A stretch of DNA of 64,000 nucleotides. Origin: an uncultured Amylibacter sp. (lineage in GTDB: Bacteria > Pseudomonadota > Alphaproteobacteria > Rhodobacterales > Rhodobacteraceae). Where the stretch lies: NCBI GenBank assembly GCA_905182285.1, contig CAJJAY010000012.1:62001-126000 (forward strand). Direction: 5' to 3'. This document shows positions 44,764-54,691 of this stretch, piece by piece (position 1 is the first letter of the stretch; every line of letters begins with the position of its first letter). The position numbers and the translations under genes are program-made. The notes below the pieces were generated by a model that did no database searches, had not been told where the DNA came from, and worked only from the letters and a program-made list of their open reading frames with translations.

Positions 44764-46896
44764 TTATTTTTCTAGTGTAACCTGATGTCGTCGAGACTGT
44801 AAGACTTGAGCAACATCTGAATCTGCCTCAACTGCGGTAATAATATTTTCCAGATGTTCCACGTCCCTAACTTGAATATCAATAGCAATTCGATAAAAGT
44901 CCTGCTTTCTATCACTAAAATGCATATCAATGATATTACTATCTTGTTCAGATATTAAGATACAAATTCGCCCTAAAACACCACTAAAATTAGCCATTGT
45001 CACTTCAATAGTAACTTTGTTCACAGTCTCGCTATGACCTTTTGTCCAAGTTAAATCAATCCAACGATCAGTTTGATCTTCATATTCAATTAATGTGTCA
45101 CAATGAATAGAATGTACTGAAACTCCCTTACCACGTGTAGCAATTCCAACTATCCTTTCGCCAGGCAGAGGCTGGCAACAAGATGCTCCTTCAATATATT
45201 GATCAGCATCCAAGCCAATTATTTTTGCTGCAGATTTACTTATATTATTTTCAGATTTTTGAAGTAATGAGGGATATAGTGCCTCTACAAGTTCTACTCC
45301 CATAAGTTCTGCACTGCCAAGTTTTAGTAAAACTTGCTTATAATCTTTTAAACCAAGTTTTTTAGCTGCCGTCATAAGCGCTTTATCAGTTGCTTTCTTA
45401 CCTACATGTTCTAGAGCAACACGTGCTAATTCTCGCCCAAGTTTAATATACCCTGCTTGATGATCTTCACGCAAAGCGCGACGTATAGCTGATTTTGCAC
45501 GCCCAGTAATGACGATATCTATCCATGTTGCTTGAGGTCTTTGCCCTGTTGCAGTTTGTATTTCTACAGACTGTCCATTTCGTAAGCGCGTCCATAATGG
45601 GACCCTACGACCATCTACTTTAGTACCTACACAAGTTGATCCAATTCTTGTATGTATGGCAAATGCAAAATCAATCGGCGTCGCCCCACGTGGTAATTGA
45701 ATTACATCACCCTTTGGCGTAAAGCAAAAAACTTGATCCGAAAACATTTCTAATTTCACATGTTCTAAAAATTCTTCGTAATCATCTTCTTCATTCTCAA
45801 TTCGAACTGCTAAACTCGATAGCCAAGATAGTGGATCTACAGTAAACTGGTTTTTAGCTCTCATCCCATCACGATATGACCAATGCGCTGCGACACCTAC
45901 TTCTGCTACCTCATTCATTTCACGAGTACGAATTTGAATTTCAACTAACTTACCATCACGCCCAGCTACTGTAGTATGAATTGATCTATATCCATTTGAT
46001 TTAGGCGCTGATATATAATCCTTAAAACGCCCAGGAACTCCAGTCCACCTCTGATGTACAGCCCCTAATGCGCGATATGCATTATCTTCATTTTCCGTAA
46101 TGATCCTAAAGCCATAAATGTCAGATAACCTAGAGAAACTTTGCTGCTTTTCTTCCATCTTTCTCCAAATAGAATATGGTTTTTTTTCTCGCCCTGTAAT
46201 ACTAGCTTGAATTTCATTAGCGGATAATAATGCACGAATATCTTTTATAATTGAAGGTATTAAATCTTCGGATTGATCTCTTAAATTAATAAATCGACGA
46301 ATTATTGAACTGCGGGCTTCAGGATTTAATACTTTAAAAGCTAGATCTTCTAATTCTTCACGCATCCATTGCATACCCATTCGGCCTGCGAGTGGAGCAA
46401 ATATATCCATGGTTTCACGTGCTTTACTAACTTGCTTTTCTGGGCGCATATGCTTGATAGTTCGCATATTATGCAATCTATCACCTAGCTTAACCAATAA
46501 AACTCGCAAATCTTGAGACATTGCGAGTAACAGTTTTCTAAAGTTTTCAGCTTGTTTTGCTTGAACTGAAGAAAGCTCTAAATTCGTTAACTTTGTTACA
46601 CCATCAATTAATTGGGCAATTTCGTTACCAAATAAATCTGATAATTCATTTAATGTTGCATCCGTATCTTCTAAAGTATCATGAAGTAATGCTGTAACTA
46701 TAGTATCATCATCAAGCTTTTGCCCAGCTAGTATAATTGCAACTTCTATAGGATGTGTAAAATACAACTCACCTGATTGGCGCTTCTGTTTCGCATGTTT
46801 TATTTTACCATATTCATAAGCACGGCGTATGAGGTCTTCATTACATTTCGGATTGTATGTACGTACATGATCAACAAGCGTTTGGATATCGATCAT
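44764..46896 (-). CDS. rsh: Bifunctional (p)ppGpp synthetase/hydrolase (Rsh)
   Basis: A 710-residue RelA/SpoT homologue. The N-terminal HD hydrolase is intact (ALLHDTLEDTDATL). The synthetase domain includes KPYSIWRKMEEK, the RFKDYISAPKSNGYRSIHTTV stretch and EIQIRTREMNEVAEVGVAAHW. The RFKD charge pattern is that of bifunctional Rel and SpoT enzymes, in contrast to the acidic motif of RelA. A TGS domain (VFCFTPKGDVIQLPRGATPIDFAF), a zinc-finger-like CCQPLPGE segment and a C-terminal ACT domain follow. As usual in alphaproteobacteria, it is probably the only long Rsh. It follows rpoZ. Confidence 0.96.
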   Translation of the reverse strand: MIDIQTLVDHVRTYNPKCNEDLIRRAYEYGKIKHAKQKRQSGELYFTHPIEVAIILAGQKLDDDTIVTALLHDTLEDTDATLNELSDLFGNEIAQLIDGVTKLTNLELSSVQAKQAENFRKLLLAMSQDLRVLLVKLGDRLHNMRTIKHMRPEKQVSKARETMDIFAPLAGRMGMQWMREELEDLAFKVLNPEARSSIIRRFINLRDQSEDLIPSIIKDIRALLSANEIQASITGREKKPYSIWRKMEEKQQSFSRLSDIYGFRIITENEDNAYRALGAVHQRWTGVPGRFKDYISAPKSNGYRSIHTTVAGRDGKLVEIQIRTREMNEVAEVGVAAHWSYRDGMRAKNQFTVDPLSWLSSLAVRIENEEDDYEEFLEHVKLEMFSDQVFCFTPKGDVIQLPRGATPIDFAFAIHTRIGSTCVGTKVDGRRVPLWTRLRNGQSVEIQTATGQRPQATWIDIVITGRAKSAIRRALREDHQAGYIKLGRELARVALEHVGKKATDKALMTAAKKLGLKDYKQVLLKLGSAELMGVELVEALYPSLLQKSENNISKSAAKIIGLDADQYIEGASCCQPLPGERIVGIATRGKGVSVHSIHCDTLIEYEDQTDRWIDLTWTKGHSETVNKVTIEVTMANFSGVLGRICILISEQDSNIIDMHFSDRKQDFYRIAIDIQVRDVEHLENIITAVEADSDVAQVLQSRRHQVTLEK

Positions 46897-46929
46897 TTAG
46901 ACAGCTCCTGCAAATAGGCAGAGGCGCAT

Positions 46930-47280
46930 TTACTTTGCTTCCTGAGCTTCCATAAGCGAACGTAATAAATTTTCATCATTCATGCCATCATCAGGCTCGT
47001 CATCTGCGCCACCCATTAATAAAGCCATTTCATCTTCTTCAGGTTCATCGACTTCAATCTGTGTTTGATAACTTTGAACAGCTGCTTCATGTAAGTTTGC
47101 TGCACTTAGTGTTTCATCTGCTATTTCGCGTAGTGCAACAACTGGGTTTTTGTCATTGTCTCTAGGTACGGTTAATTCTGACCCTGAAGATATTTCGCGT
47201 GCACGATGCGCAGCCAACATCACCAAGTCAAAACGATTTGGTACTTTATCAACACAATCTTCTACTGTTACACGTGCCAT
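46930..47280 (-). CDS. rpoZ: DNA-directed RNA polymerase omega subunit
   Basis: The omega subunit stabilises the beta' subunit and is part of the ppGpp site in many proteobacteria, fitting its place beside rsh. The track start (47358) adds 26 residues that do not belong. The ATG at 47280 has GGAG seven bases upstream and gives the standard N-terminus [33 protein letters not shown]. The resulting 116-residue protein has an acidic C-terminal extension ([19 protein letters not shown]), as in other alphaproteobacteria. Confidence 0.96.
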   Translation of the reverse strand: MARVTVEDCVDKVPNRFDLVMLAAHRAREISSGSELTVPRDNDKNPVVALREIADETLSAANLHEAAVQSYQTQIEVDEPEEDEMALLMGGADDEPDDGMNDENLLRSLMEAQEAK

Positions 47281-47367
47281 CAGGAAACTCCAAGTTTTTG
47301 GTATATTAAGAAAGCCGTTACATACGGTGTTTTGATCAAAATGGCAAGAGCAGTTCAAGCAATCTAA

Positions 47368-47943
47368 TTAGGTAAAACAACTAATCCCAATTGTTTCATC
47401 TGTAGATAATTCACCTAGCATTTCATGTGTGGACTTATTTAATATTGGGTGCACCCAATTAGGTTCAATATCGTTCAATGGTATCAAAACAAAGGATCTA
47501 TCCTGGATACGTGGATGGGGTAAAATTAATTGTTCAGGGGATCTAATTTTTTGACTATCAAGTGGCATATTTAACCACTCATTTACATATTTTTTATTAG
47601 GAATAATGTATGATTCAAAATCTAGTAAATCAATATCAAGAGTTCTTTGTGCCCAACGCTTTAGCCTGGTTCTGCCCAAATCATGCTCAATTAAATGTAA
47701 TTGATTTAATAGATCTTCTGGTAGATAGTTTGTATTCGCTGAAAGTGCACAATTAATAAAATCAGGCCCTGCTCCAATAGGGAATGCAGGCGTTTTATAA
47801 AATTTACTTACCATAATATTACTAATTACACCGCTAGAAAGTTTTTTTAAGCCATCCAGAATCAAATCATATGATTCTTGTAAATCATCAGAGGCATTAG
47901 AGCCCATTGCTATTAATACTTTTTTTGAGTTATTTTTTAACAT
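47368..47943 (-). CDS. folK: 2-amino-4-hydroxy-6-hydroxymethyldihydropteridine pyrophosphokinase
   Basis: HPPK transfers pyrophosphate to 6-hydroxymethyldihydropterin in folate synthesis. The 191-residue protein begins KKVLIAMGSNASDD, has the pterin-binding FYKTPAFPIGAGPDFIN and the signature RWAQRTLDIDLLDFESY, and ends with LPHPRIQDRSFVLIPLNDI. It lies 88 bp upstream of rpoZ on the same strand. Confidence 0.95.
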   Translation of the reverse strand: MLKNNSKKVLIAMGSNASDDLQESYDLILDGLKKLSSGVISNIMVSKFYKTPAFPIGAGPDFINCALSANTNYLPEDLLNQLHLIEHDLGRTRLKRWAQRTLDIDLLDFESYIIPNKKYVNEWLNMPLDSQKIRSPEQLILPHPRIQDRSFVLIPLNDIEPNWVHPILNKSTHEMLGELSTDETIGISCFT

Positions 47944-48051
47944 TATATATTGATTAATAAATTCTACTGGTTAATGGTTAAGCCTGTTTTTAAATATTTT
48001 ATACTATAAATAAACAATTATTTTTAATCATAACTTAATAGGAGATATAGT

Positions 48052-48576
48052 ATGAATTATAGTGATGAAAGAACTGCACTATTTATTGATGGATCAAATC
48101 TTAATGCATCAGCTAAAGCTCTAGATCTCGATATTGATTACAAAAAACTGAGAAATGAATTTATCAAACGAGGTAAGCTACTCAGAGCCTATTATTACAC
48201 CGCACTAATTGAAAATGAAGAAAACTCTCCTCTTCGACCACTGGTAGATTGGCTAACATACAACGGTTACACAATAGTTTCAAAACCTGCAAAAGAATTT
48301 ACTGATTCTGTTGGTCAAAAAAGAATCAAAGGAAATATGGATATTGAATTAGCGATTGATGCAATGGAAATAGCGCCTCGTATTGATCACATTGTCATAT
48401 TTTCAGGAGATGGTGATTTTCAAGCATTAGTTAAATCATTACAGCGCCAAGGCGTCCGCGTTTCAGTAGTATCTACTACGCGTTCAAACCCCCCTATGAT
48501 TGCAGATGAACTTCGTAGGCAAGCAGATAACTATATTGACCTAGAAGAATTACGAGACGTAATAAAACCAAATTAA
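48052..48576 (+). CDS. NYN domain protein (LabA/DUF88 family putative RNase)
   Basis: A 174-residue PIN-like NYN domain protein. Acidic active-site candidates are in TALFIDGSNL near the N-terminus, NMDIELAIDAME in the middle and IVIFSGDGDFQALVKSL toward the end. These match the LabA-like group, predicted to be metal-dependent ribonucleases. The biological target is unknown. AGGAG precedes the start. It is divergent from folK and about 80 bp before ispH, so it may have its own promoter. Confidence 0.87.
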   Translation: MNYSDERTALFIDGSNLNASAKALDLDIDYKKLRNEFIKRGKLLRAYYYTALIENEENSPLRPLVDWLTYNGYTIVSKPAKEFTDSVGQKRIKGNMDIELAIDAMEIAPRIDHIVIFSGDGDFQALVKSLQRQGVRVSVVSTTRSNPPMIADELRRQADNYIDLEELRDVIKPN

Positions 48577-48656
48577 TAATATTTATTTAAATGTAAAAAA
48601 TTAATATTACTTAAAATGCATTGTATAACCTTGAAATAGTTGTTTAAAATATCATC

Positions 48657-49601
48657 ATGATAAAACCAAATATAGAACTTTATCTTGCAGCCCCGCGAGG
48701 TTTTTGTGCTGGCGTAGATCGCGCTATTAAGATTGTTGAAATGGCACTTGAGAAATGGGGAGCTCCCATTTTTGTTAGGCATGAAATAGTCCATAATAAA
48801 TATGTAGTTGATGAATTACGCTCTATGGGTGCTATTTTTGTTGAAACACTTGAAGAATGTCCTAATGATAGGCCTGTTATTTTTTCAGCACATGGGGTAC
48901 CAAAATCTGTCCCAGCTGCGGCAAATGCACGTAATATGATTTTTGTAGATGCTACCTGCCCTCTAGTTAGTAAAGTCCATATCGAAGCTGAGCGCCACTA
49001 TTCGAATGGTTTACAAATGGTAATGATTGGACATCATGGCCATCCTGAAACTATTGGAACAATGGGACAGTTGCCAAATGGGGAAGTCCTTTTAGTTGAA
49101 ACTCCAGAAGATGTTTCTAAGGTAAATCCACGAGATAAAAATAAACTTGCTTACATTACACAAACAACACTTTCTGTAGATGATACAATTGAAATTGTTG
49201 AAAAGCTTAAATCTCGCTTTCCAAACATTGTTGGGCCTCACAAGGAAGATATATGTTATGCTACAACAAATCGTCAGGAAGCTGTTAAAGCAGTTGCTCC
49301 CAAGGTTGAAGCTTTATTAGTGATTGGCGCTCCAAATTCCTCAAACTCAAGACGGCTTGTAGAGGTTGGAAAGTCATCAGGATGCAATTATTCTCAAATG
49401 GTTCAAAGAGCATCTGATATTGACTGGCGAGCATTACAAGGAATTAAATCTATAGGCATAACCGCTGGAGCATCTGCCCCAGAAATATTAATTAATGAGG
49501 TAATATCAGCAATATCAAACCGCTTCAATGTTACACAAAAAACTGTTGAAACAGCAGTAGAAAATATAGAGTTTAAAGTACCAAGAGTGTTGCGTGAATA
49601 A
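48657..49601 (+). CDS. ispH: 4-hydroxy-3-methylbut-2-enyl diphosphate reductase
   Basis: The last enzyme of the MEP isoprenoid pathway, carrying an oxygen-sensitive iron-sulfur cluster. Three conserved Cys are seen in [22 protein letters not shown] and [18 protein letters not shown] and the C-terminal [13 protein letters not shown] are also typical. Length of 314 residues is normal. The downstream DUF3429 gene starts one base after the stop. Confidence 0.97.
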   Translation: MIKPNIELYLAAPRGFCAGVDRAIKIVEMALEKWGAPIFVRHEIVHNKYVVDELRSMGAIFVETLEECPNDRPVIFSAHGVPKSVPAAANARNMIFVDATCPLVSKVHIEAERHYSNGLQMVMIGHHGHPETIGTMGQLPNGEVLLVETPEDVSKVNPRDKNKLAYITQTTLSVDDTIEIVEKLKSRFPNIVGPHKEDICYATTNRQEAVKAVAPKVEALLVIGAPNSSNSRRLVEVGKSSGCNYSQMVQRASDIDWRALQGIKSIGITAGASAPEILINEVISAISNRFNVTQKTVETAVENIEFKVPRVLRE

Positions 49602-49602
49602 C

Positions 49603-50055
49603 ATGAAAGCAACAATACCAAAGCCTGCAAAAATATTGGGAATACTTGGATTAATTCCATTTTGTATTGCCCTTCTTTCATTACTTCATCCAATATTTTA
49701 TAATTTTCTTGAAAAAAATTTCAAAACAACTGGTTTAGAAATCCAAATTATTTATTCAATAATTATTTTATGTTTTATGTCAGGAACATTTTGGGGGTTT
49801 GCCGCCAATGCAAAAAATCAGGCAGCGCTTCCGTATATACTTTCAATACTTCCTACAATTTATGTTTTAATAATATATCTTTATTTGAATGAGCTATTAA
49901 TACCTTTAATTGGCATTGGCTTTATTTTTCTATTACCTATTGATATATATTTTACTAAATTAGAATTAACCCCAGATTGGTGGCTAAAATTAAGAGTACC
50001 TCTTTCTATTACTGTATTTGGAATATTACTTTTTTCAAATTTTTTATACCCATAA
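49603..50055 (+). CDS. DUF3429 family membrane protein
   Basis: A 150-residue protein with five hydrophobic helices. The LGLIPFCIALLS start, FMSGTFWGFA, YILSILPTIYVLI and the C-terminal PDWWLKLRVPLSITVFGILL fit the DUF3429 family. No function is established. The track begins at a GTG at 49594 inside ispH; the ATG at 49603 just after the ispH stop is more likely, although neither has a strong ribosome-binding site. The 3' end adjoins a methyltransferase gene. Confidence 0.83.
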   Translation: MKATIPKPAKILGILGLIPFCIALLSLLHPIFYNFLEKNFKTTGLEIQIIYSIIILCFMSGTFWGFAANAKNQAALPYILSILPTIYVLIIYLYLNELLIPLIGIGFIFLLPIDIYFTKLELTPDWWLKLRVPLSITVFGILLFSNFLYP

Positions 50056-50074
50056 ATATTTAAAGAGCTTAAAT

Positions 50075-50668
50075 TTGGATATTGAAACTATTAATTATTA
50101 TGACGCGTCTGCAAAATCTTACCTTGATATGGTATGCAATGCAGAACCAGATTCTGATCTTAAATCATTCATGGAGACAATTAAGCCTGGTGGAACAGTA
50201 TTAGATTATGGCTGTGGACCAGGAAACTCTTCTGCAATAATGCAAGCTGCAGGTCTAAAAGTCTATGCCTTTGATGGTAGCCAAGAGATGGTAAATATTG
50301 CAAATAATTTATTTAATGTTAAAGCAATAAAAGCTGAATTTAAAGAATTGTCTGATATAAATTTATATGATGGGGTATGGGCGAACTTTTCTTTACTTCA
50401 TGCCCCTCGATCTGAAATGTTAATAAATTTAAAAAAGATTCATACATCTTTAAAAGAAAATGGTTATTTGCATATTGGATTAAAAATAGGGAATGGGGAA
50501 ATGCGCGATACTTTAGGGCGTAATTATACATATTACCAACCTGAAGAATTAAATTCCCTTCTAATTTCATCAGGCTTTAGTATAAACACACAACGCTTGG
50601 ATATGAATGGAACACTTTCAATGACAGGCGCAATCGAACCTTTTATGATCGTGACTGCTTATGCCTAA
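50075..50668 (+). CDS. Class I SAM-dependent methyltransferase
   Basis: Motif I is [14 protein letters not shown], motif II includes [13 protein letters not shown], and a later Trp-Ala-Asn stretch ([16 protein letters not shown]) matches the small-molecule methyltransferase_11/25 group. The track start at 50018 overlaps DUF3429 by 38 bp and adds an unlikely hydrophobic leader. The TTG at 50075 is preceded by AAGAG and yields a normal N-terminus ([19 protein letters not shown]) and 197 residues. The substrate is unknown. It overlaps rnhA by 8 bp, so the two are co-transcribed. Confidence 0.83.
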   Translation: MDIETINYYDASAKSYLDMVCNAEPDSDLKSFMETIKPGGTVLDYGCGPGNSSAIMQAAGLKVYAFDGSQEMVNIANNLFNVKAIKAEFKELSDINLYDGVWANFSLLHAPRSEMLINLKKIHTSLKENGYLHIGLKIGNGEMRDTLGRNYTYYQPEELNSLLISSGFSINTQRLDMNGTLSMTGAIEPFMIVTAYA

Positions 50669-51113
50669 ACTTTATGCTTACACTGATGGTGCATGCTCAG
50701 GAAATCCTGGCCCTGGAGGATGGGGGGTATTATTACTTGCTAAACAGGATGATAATATCATTAAAACAAGATCTTTATCAGGTGGCGCTGCAGAAACCAC
50801 TAATAATCAAATGGAATTAACTGCTGCTATTATGGCATTAGAAGCTTTAGATAAACCAAGTAAAATTACGATAGTTACAGACAGTTCATATGTAAAAGAT
50901 GGCATTACAAAATGGATTTTTGGATGGAAAAAAAATGGATGGAAAACTTCTGCAAAAAAAGCAGTAAAAAACGAAGAGCTTTGGAAACGTTTAGAAAAAG
51001 CAACAAAGCAACATGATGTAAATTGGGAATGGATTAAAGGGCATGCTGGTCATATAGAAAATGAACAAGCAGATGAGCTAGCTCGAAATGGTATGGAACC
51101 CTTTAAGGTTTAG
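50661..51113 (+). CDS. rnhA: Ribonuclease HI
   Basis: Degrades RNA in RNA-DNA hybrids. The 150-residue protein has the catalytic acidic residues in [33 protein letters not shown] and [11 protein letters not shown], plus the basic handle ([20 protein letters not shown]) and the His-containing [17 protein letters not shown]. Its 3' end overlaps the convergent fmt by 4 bp. Confidence 0.97.
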   Translation: MPKLYAYTDGACSGNPGPGGWGVLLLAKQDDNIIKTRSLSGGAAETTNNQMELTAAIMALEALDKPSKITIVTDSSYVKDGITKWIFGWKKNGWKTSAKKAVKNEELWKRLEKATKQHDVNWEWIKGHAGHIENEQADELARNGMEPFKV

Positions 51114-52012
51114 TATACCTTTTTATTTGGGAAATTGTATCCAAGTAAAAAAACTTTTGCATCCATCACACCTTTGCCAGGCCTTTGAAGTCGATTTAAT
51201 TTTATAACCCCATTTTGACAAGCTACAGATAGCTGATCTATTATTTCTCCTGGATAACCAGAGCCCTCAACAACCTCACTCATTAATACTTTAATTCTTT
51301 GCTCTCCATCATCAAACCACGCCCCTGGAAATGGTGATAATCCTCTAATTTGTCGATCAATCTCAATAGCAGATTTATTCCAGTCAATCTTGGATTCATT
51401 TTTGTCAATTTTTGAAGCATAAATAATTCCTGTATTTGATTGAGGAACTGCTTCAAAAAAATCATATTTTTTGAGTACATCTACAATACATTGTGAACCA
51501 ATATAAGCTAATCGATCATGCAAAATCGCTGTTGTATCAGATTGTAATATTTCAGTTTCTTTGTGATAAAGAACATCACCTGTATCGAGGCCGGCATCCA
51601 TTTGCATGATACATATTCCAGTACTAGTATCTCCAGAAATGATTGCACGATGTATAGGAGCAGCGCCCCGCCACCTAGGCAGAAGGCTTGCATGAATATT
51701 CAAACAACCTTTATCGACTGAATCCAGGATTTCTTGAGGTAATATTAACCCATATGCGACAACAACTGCTATGTCTGCCTTTAAGGCAGCAAAGTCAGAA
51801 ACTGCTTCTTTACTTTTAAAGTTTATTGGATGCCTTACATCCAATCCTAATTCAAGCGCACGACTATGAACTGGTGTTAATCGTTCCTTTTTGCCACGTC
51901 CTGCTGGACGGGGCGGCTGACAATAAACAGCTATAATATCATGGCCCGCAGAAATAATAGAATTCAAAATAGGTACAGAAAACTCTGGAGAGCCCATAAA
52001 AATTATTCGCAT
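51110..52012 (-). CDS. fmt: Methionyl-tRNA formyltransferase
   Basis: Formylates initiator methionyl-tRNA. The 300-residue protein begins [16 protein letters not shown], contains the folate site [20 protein letters not shown] with catalytic Asn and His, and has [10 protein letters not shown] with the catalytic Asp. The C-terminal OB-like domain is present. It overlaps the upstream deformylase-like gene by 1 bp. The def-def-fmt arrangement joins formylation and deformylation of nascent proteins. Confidence 0.97.
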   Translation of the reverse strand: MRIIFMGSPEFSVPILNSIISAGHDIIAVYCQPPRPAGRGKKERLTPVHSRALELGLDVRHPINFKSKEAVSDFAALKADIAVVVAYGLILPQEILDSVDKGCLNIHASLLPRWRGAAPIHRAIISGDTSTGICIMQMDAGLDTGDVLYHKETEILQSDTTAILHDRLAYIGSQCIVDVLKKYDFFEAVPQSNTGIIYASKIDKNESKIDWNKSAIEIDRQIRGLSPFPGAWFDDGEQRIKVLMSEVVEGSGYPGEIIDQLSVACQNGVIKLNRLQRPGKGVMDAKVFLLGYNFPNKKVY

Positions 52013-52521
52013 TATTTCAATCCTTGCTTTGACAACTTTTGCGATTTATTTATTAACATCTTACGCTTTGTAGAACTCAAATGTTCAAAAAACATTTTCC
52101 CATTTAGATGGTCAATTTGATGTTGCACTGAAACTGCCCAAAGCCCAACAAAATCTCGCTCAATTTGATTCCCATTTTTATTAATATAGCTGACTGTTAC
52201 AGCCCTCGGACGTTTTATTTTTGCCCATACACCTGGAAGATTTGGACTTCCTTCTTGATTCTCTACGTAAACACCAGAAGAATATAATATTTTTGGATTA
52301 GCCATTTCAAATGGTTCAATTTTACCATCTCCAACATCGACAACAGCCAAAGATCGCAAAATGCCGATTTGGCATGCAGCAAGACCAATACCAGGCATAT
52401 TGTACATGCTGTCAAACATATTCTTCCATACTTCATGGTCTTTATCAGTTACAGAACTTATAAGCTCACATTTTACTGATAAACGTTTATCGGGGTACCG
52501 AATAAACTTTTTAATAGCCAT
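52012..52521 (-). CDS. Peptide deformylase-like protein with altered active site
   Basis: A 169-residue paralog of the neighbouring deformylase. Motif 1 is nearly normal (GIGLAACQ, residues 45-51). Motif 2, EGCLS in active enzymes, reads EGSPN (90-94), so the metal-binding Cys is Ser92. Motif 3, HExDH, reads HQIDH (134-138), so the catalytic Glu is Gln. Both losses together make ordinary deformylase activity very unlikely. The frame is intact, the length is normal, and the gene is tightly coupled between def and fmt. This argues for a retained non-deformylase role, such as ribosome or partner binding, and against a decaying pseudogene. Confidence 0.85.
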   Translation of the reverse strand: MAIKKFIRYPDKRLSVKCELISSVTDKDHEVWKNMFDSMYNMPGIGLAACQIGILRSLAVVDVGDGKIEPFEMANPKILYSSGVYVENQEGSPNLPGVWAKIKRPRAVTVSYINKNGNQIERDFVGLWAVSVQHQIDHLNGKMFFEHLSSTKRKMLINKSQKLSKQGLK

Positions 52522-53039
52522 TAAGTCAGTGCCAATTCTTTTTTCAATTTAACCATTTTCTTTGTCATCATTGATCGCTTCATTCTACTCAAATGATCAA
52601 TAAATAAAACTCCATTTAAATGGTCTAATTCATGTTGTGCACATGTAGCCCAGAGACCATCAAAAAGCTCATCATGTTTTTTCCCATCAATATCTAGAAA
52701 TGACATCCTAACTTGCTTTGGTCTTTCAACATCTTCAAACAAATCAGGTAATGATAAGCAACCTTCAGAATATGTGTTTAACTCTTCAGAAACCGAAATA
52801 ATTTCAGGATTTATTAGTACTAACGGTTGGTTATCAGATTCACTATCAGTACAATCCATGACAAATATCCTTGCATCTGAAGCAACTTGAGGAGCAGCCA
52901 AGCCAACGCCTGGTGCATCATACATTGTCTCGATCATCGAATCAGCCAGTTTTCTAGTTTCTGCATCTACAGATTGTACAGGAACACATAGCTTTTTAAG
53001 TCTCGGGTCAGGATGTAAAAGAATAGGTAATAATGACAT
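52521..53039 (-). CDS. def: Peptide deformylase
   Basis: Removes the N-formyl group from nascent proteins. All three motifs are intact: GVGLAAPQ (residues 44-51), EGCLS (92-96) with the metal-binding Cys, and HELDH (136-140). Length of 172 residues is standard. It is the first gene of the def-def-like-fmt run on the minus strand and overlaps the paralog by 1 bp. The 160-bp gap to the divergent selO presumably carries both promoters. Confidence 0.97.
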   Translation of the reverse strand: MSLLPILLHPDPRLKKLCVPVQSVDAETRKLADSMIETMYDAPGVGLAAPQVASDARIFVMDCTDSESDNQPLVLINPEIISVSEELNTYSEGCLSLPDLFEDVERPKQVRMSFLDIDGKKHDELFDGLWATCAQHELDHLNGVLFIDHLSRMKRSMMTKKMVKLKKELALT

Positions 53040-53199
53040 ACGACGGATTTATGTTAAAGTAAGTATATGTTCAAGTTATAAGCATATGTTAATACAGCTT
53101 ACTATCTAAAATTATTAAATAATATGAATTAATTTACTTTAAGTAATGATCCAGACATCCTAGAATTCACTTAACTTTAAATTAATGCAAGATTTTTAA

Positions 53200-54639
53200 A
53201 TGCAATTTGATAATACATATTTTAACAAACTTAATGATTTTTATGCAGAATGTGATGCAGATAGTCCTCCCAATCCAAAATTGATTAAGTTTAATAAGAA
53301 GCTTGCAGATCAGTTAGGAATCGACTCAAAAAATATAGATTTACCCAAGGTTTTTTCTGGAAGCGAAAAACCCAAAGGTGCAAACACTCTTGCTCAAATT
53401 TATGCTGGGCATCAGTTCGGGCATTTTAACCCACAGCTTGGTGACGGTAGAGCACTTCTTCTTGGTGAAGTAATATCTAAAAAAGGGAAAAGAATTGATA
53501 TCCAATTAAAAGGCTCCGGGCGAACACCATTTTCTAGAAATGGTGACGGCAAAGCTGGACTAGGTCCAGTCTTAAGAGAATATTTAGTTTCTGAAGCAAT
53601 GTATGCACTTGGGGTGCCTACAACTAGAGCATTAGCCGCTGTTTCTACTGGAGAAAATATTCAAAGAGACACCAATAAAAAAGGCGCAATTTTAACCCGA
53701 ACTGCAAGTAGTCATATTCGAATTGGGACATTTCAATTTTTTGCTTCCATGCAAGAAAATAGTAAACTAAAAAAACTTGCTGATTATACTATAGATCGTC
53801 ATTATCCAGATGCCAAAAATCATGAAAATCCATACTTAGAATTATTAAGAAATGTAGCTGATAACCAAGCTTATTTAATATCAAAATGGATAGGCTTAGG
53901 TTTTATTCATGGTGTTATGAATACAGATAATACAACATTATCAGGTGAGACTATCGATTATGGGCCATGTGCATTCATGGATTTTTACGACCCAAAAACC
54001 GTTTTTTCATCAATAGATAGAAATGGTAGATATGCATTCTCTAATCAACCACTTATTGCCAGATGGAATATGGCTAGACTAGCAGAAACATTACTACCAT
54101 TAATAAACAGTGATACAAACAAGGCAATTGAAGCCGCTACAGAAATAATAGAAAATTTTTCTGTTACATATGAAAAATTTTGGCTCAAGGAAATGCGTAG
54201 AAAATTTGGCTTTAAGAAAAATAAAGAGAATGATGCTGAATTATTTGATAATTTTTTTGAAACTATGACAAATAACCAAGTCGATTTTACCCAATCATTT
54301 TGTGCATTGGCTGACTTAGCAGAGGGCAACCCCACTAAACTACGCAATCTTTATTTAGACACAAAAAATTTGGATGAATGGATTAATATATTTAATAAAC
54401 GTAGTTCAATTGAGACAAATTTAGCAACAAATATTCGCAAAGAAAATCCCATATTTATCCCCAGAAATCATTTAGTTGAAGCAGCTCTAAGCGCAGCAGA
54501 GTTGGAAGACGACTATTCACAGTTTCAACAACTTTTAGAAATAGTCACTAGCCCCTTCGATGAAAGGCCTGGTAAAGAAATCTATTCAAACCCACCAATT
54601 ATGGTAAACTCCAATTATAAAACATTTTGTGGGACTTAG
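53200..54639 (+). CDS. selO: Protein adenylyltransferase SelO (YdiU)
   Basis: A 479-residue pseudokinase-fold enzyme that AMPylates Ser, Thr or Tyr of target proteins in redox stress. Family signatures include YAGHQFGHFNPQLGDGRALLLGE, QLKGSGRTPFSRNGDGKAGLGPVLREYL, HGVMNTDNTTLSGETIDYGPCAFMDFYDP and RWNMARLAETLLPL. The last five residues, TFCGT, place Cys third from the end, the position of selenocysteine in animal SelO. No signal peptide is present. It is divergent from def. Confidence 0.95.
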   Translation: MQFDNTYFNKLNDFYAECDADSPPNPKLIKFNKKLADQLGIDSKNIDLPKVFSGSEKPKGANTLAQIYAGHQFGHFNPQLGDGRALLLGEVISKKGKRIDIQLKGSGRTPFSRNGDGKAGLGPVLREYLVSEAMYALGVPTTRALAAVSTGENIQRDTNKKGAILTRTASSHIRIGTFQFFASMQENSKLKKLADYTIDRHYPDAKNHENPYLELLRNVADNQAYLISKWIGLGFIHGVMNTDNTTLSGETIDYGPCAFMDFYDPKTVFSSIDRNGRYAFSNQPLIARWNMARLAETLLPLINSDTNKAIEAATEIIENFSVTYEKFWLKEMRRKFGFKKNKENDAELFDNFFETMTNNQVDFTQSFCALADLAEGNPTKLRNLYLDTKNLDEWINIFNKRSSIETNLATNIRKENPIFIPRNHLVEAALSAAELEDDYSQFQQLLEIVTSPFDERPGKEIYSNPPIMVNSNYKTFCGT

Positions 54640-54691
54640 TATAGTTTACTAAGAAAATACAAAGTCATCCAACATCAAGGAAATGCACAAT

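Noticed and set aside
53040-53199. Small RNA between def and selO
   Set aside because: The gap is AT-rich, with no strong hairpin or terminator. A divergent promoter region explains it.
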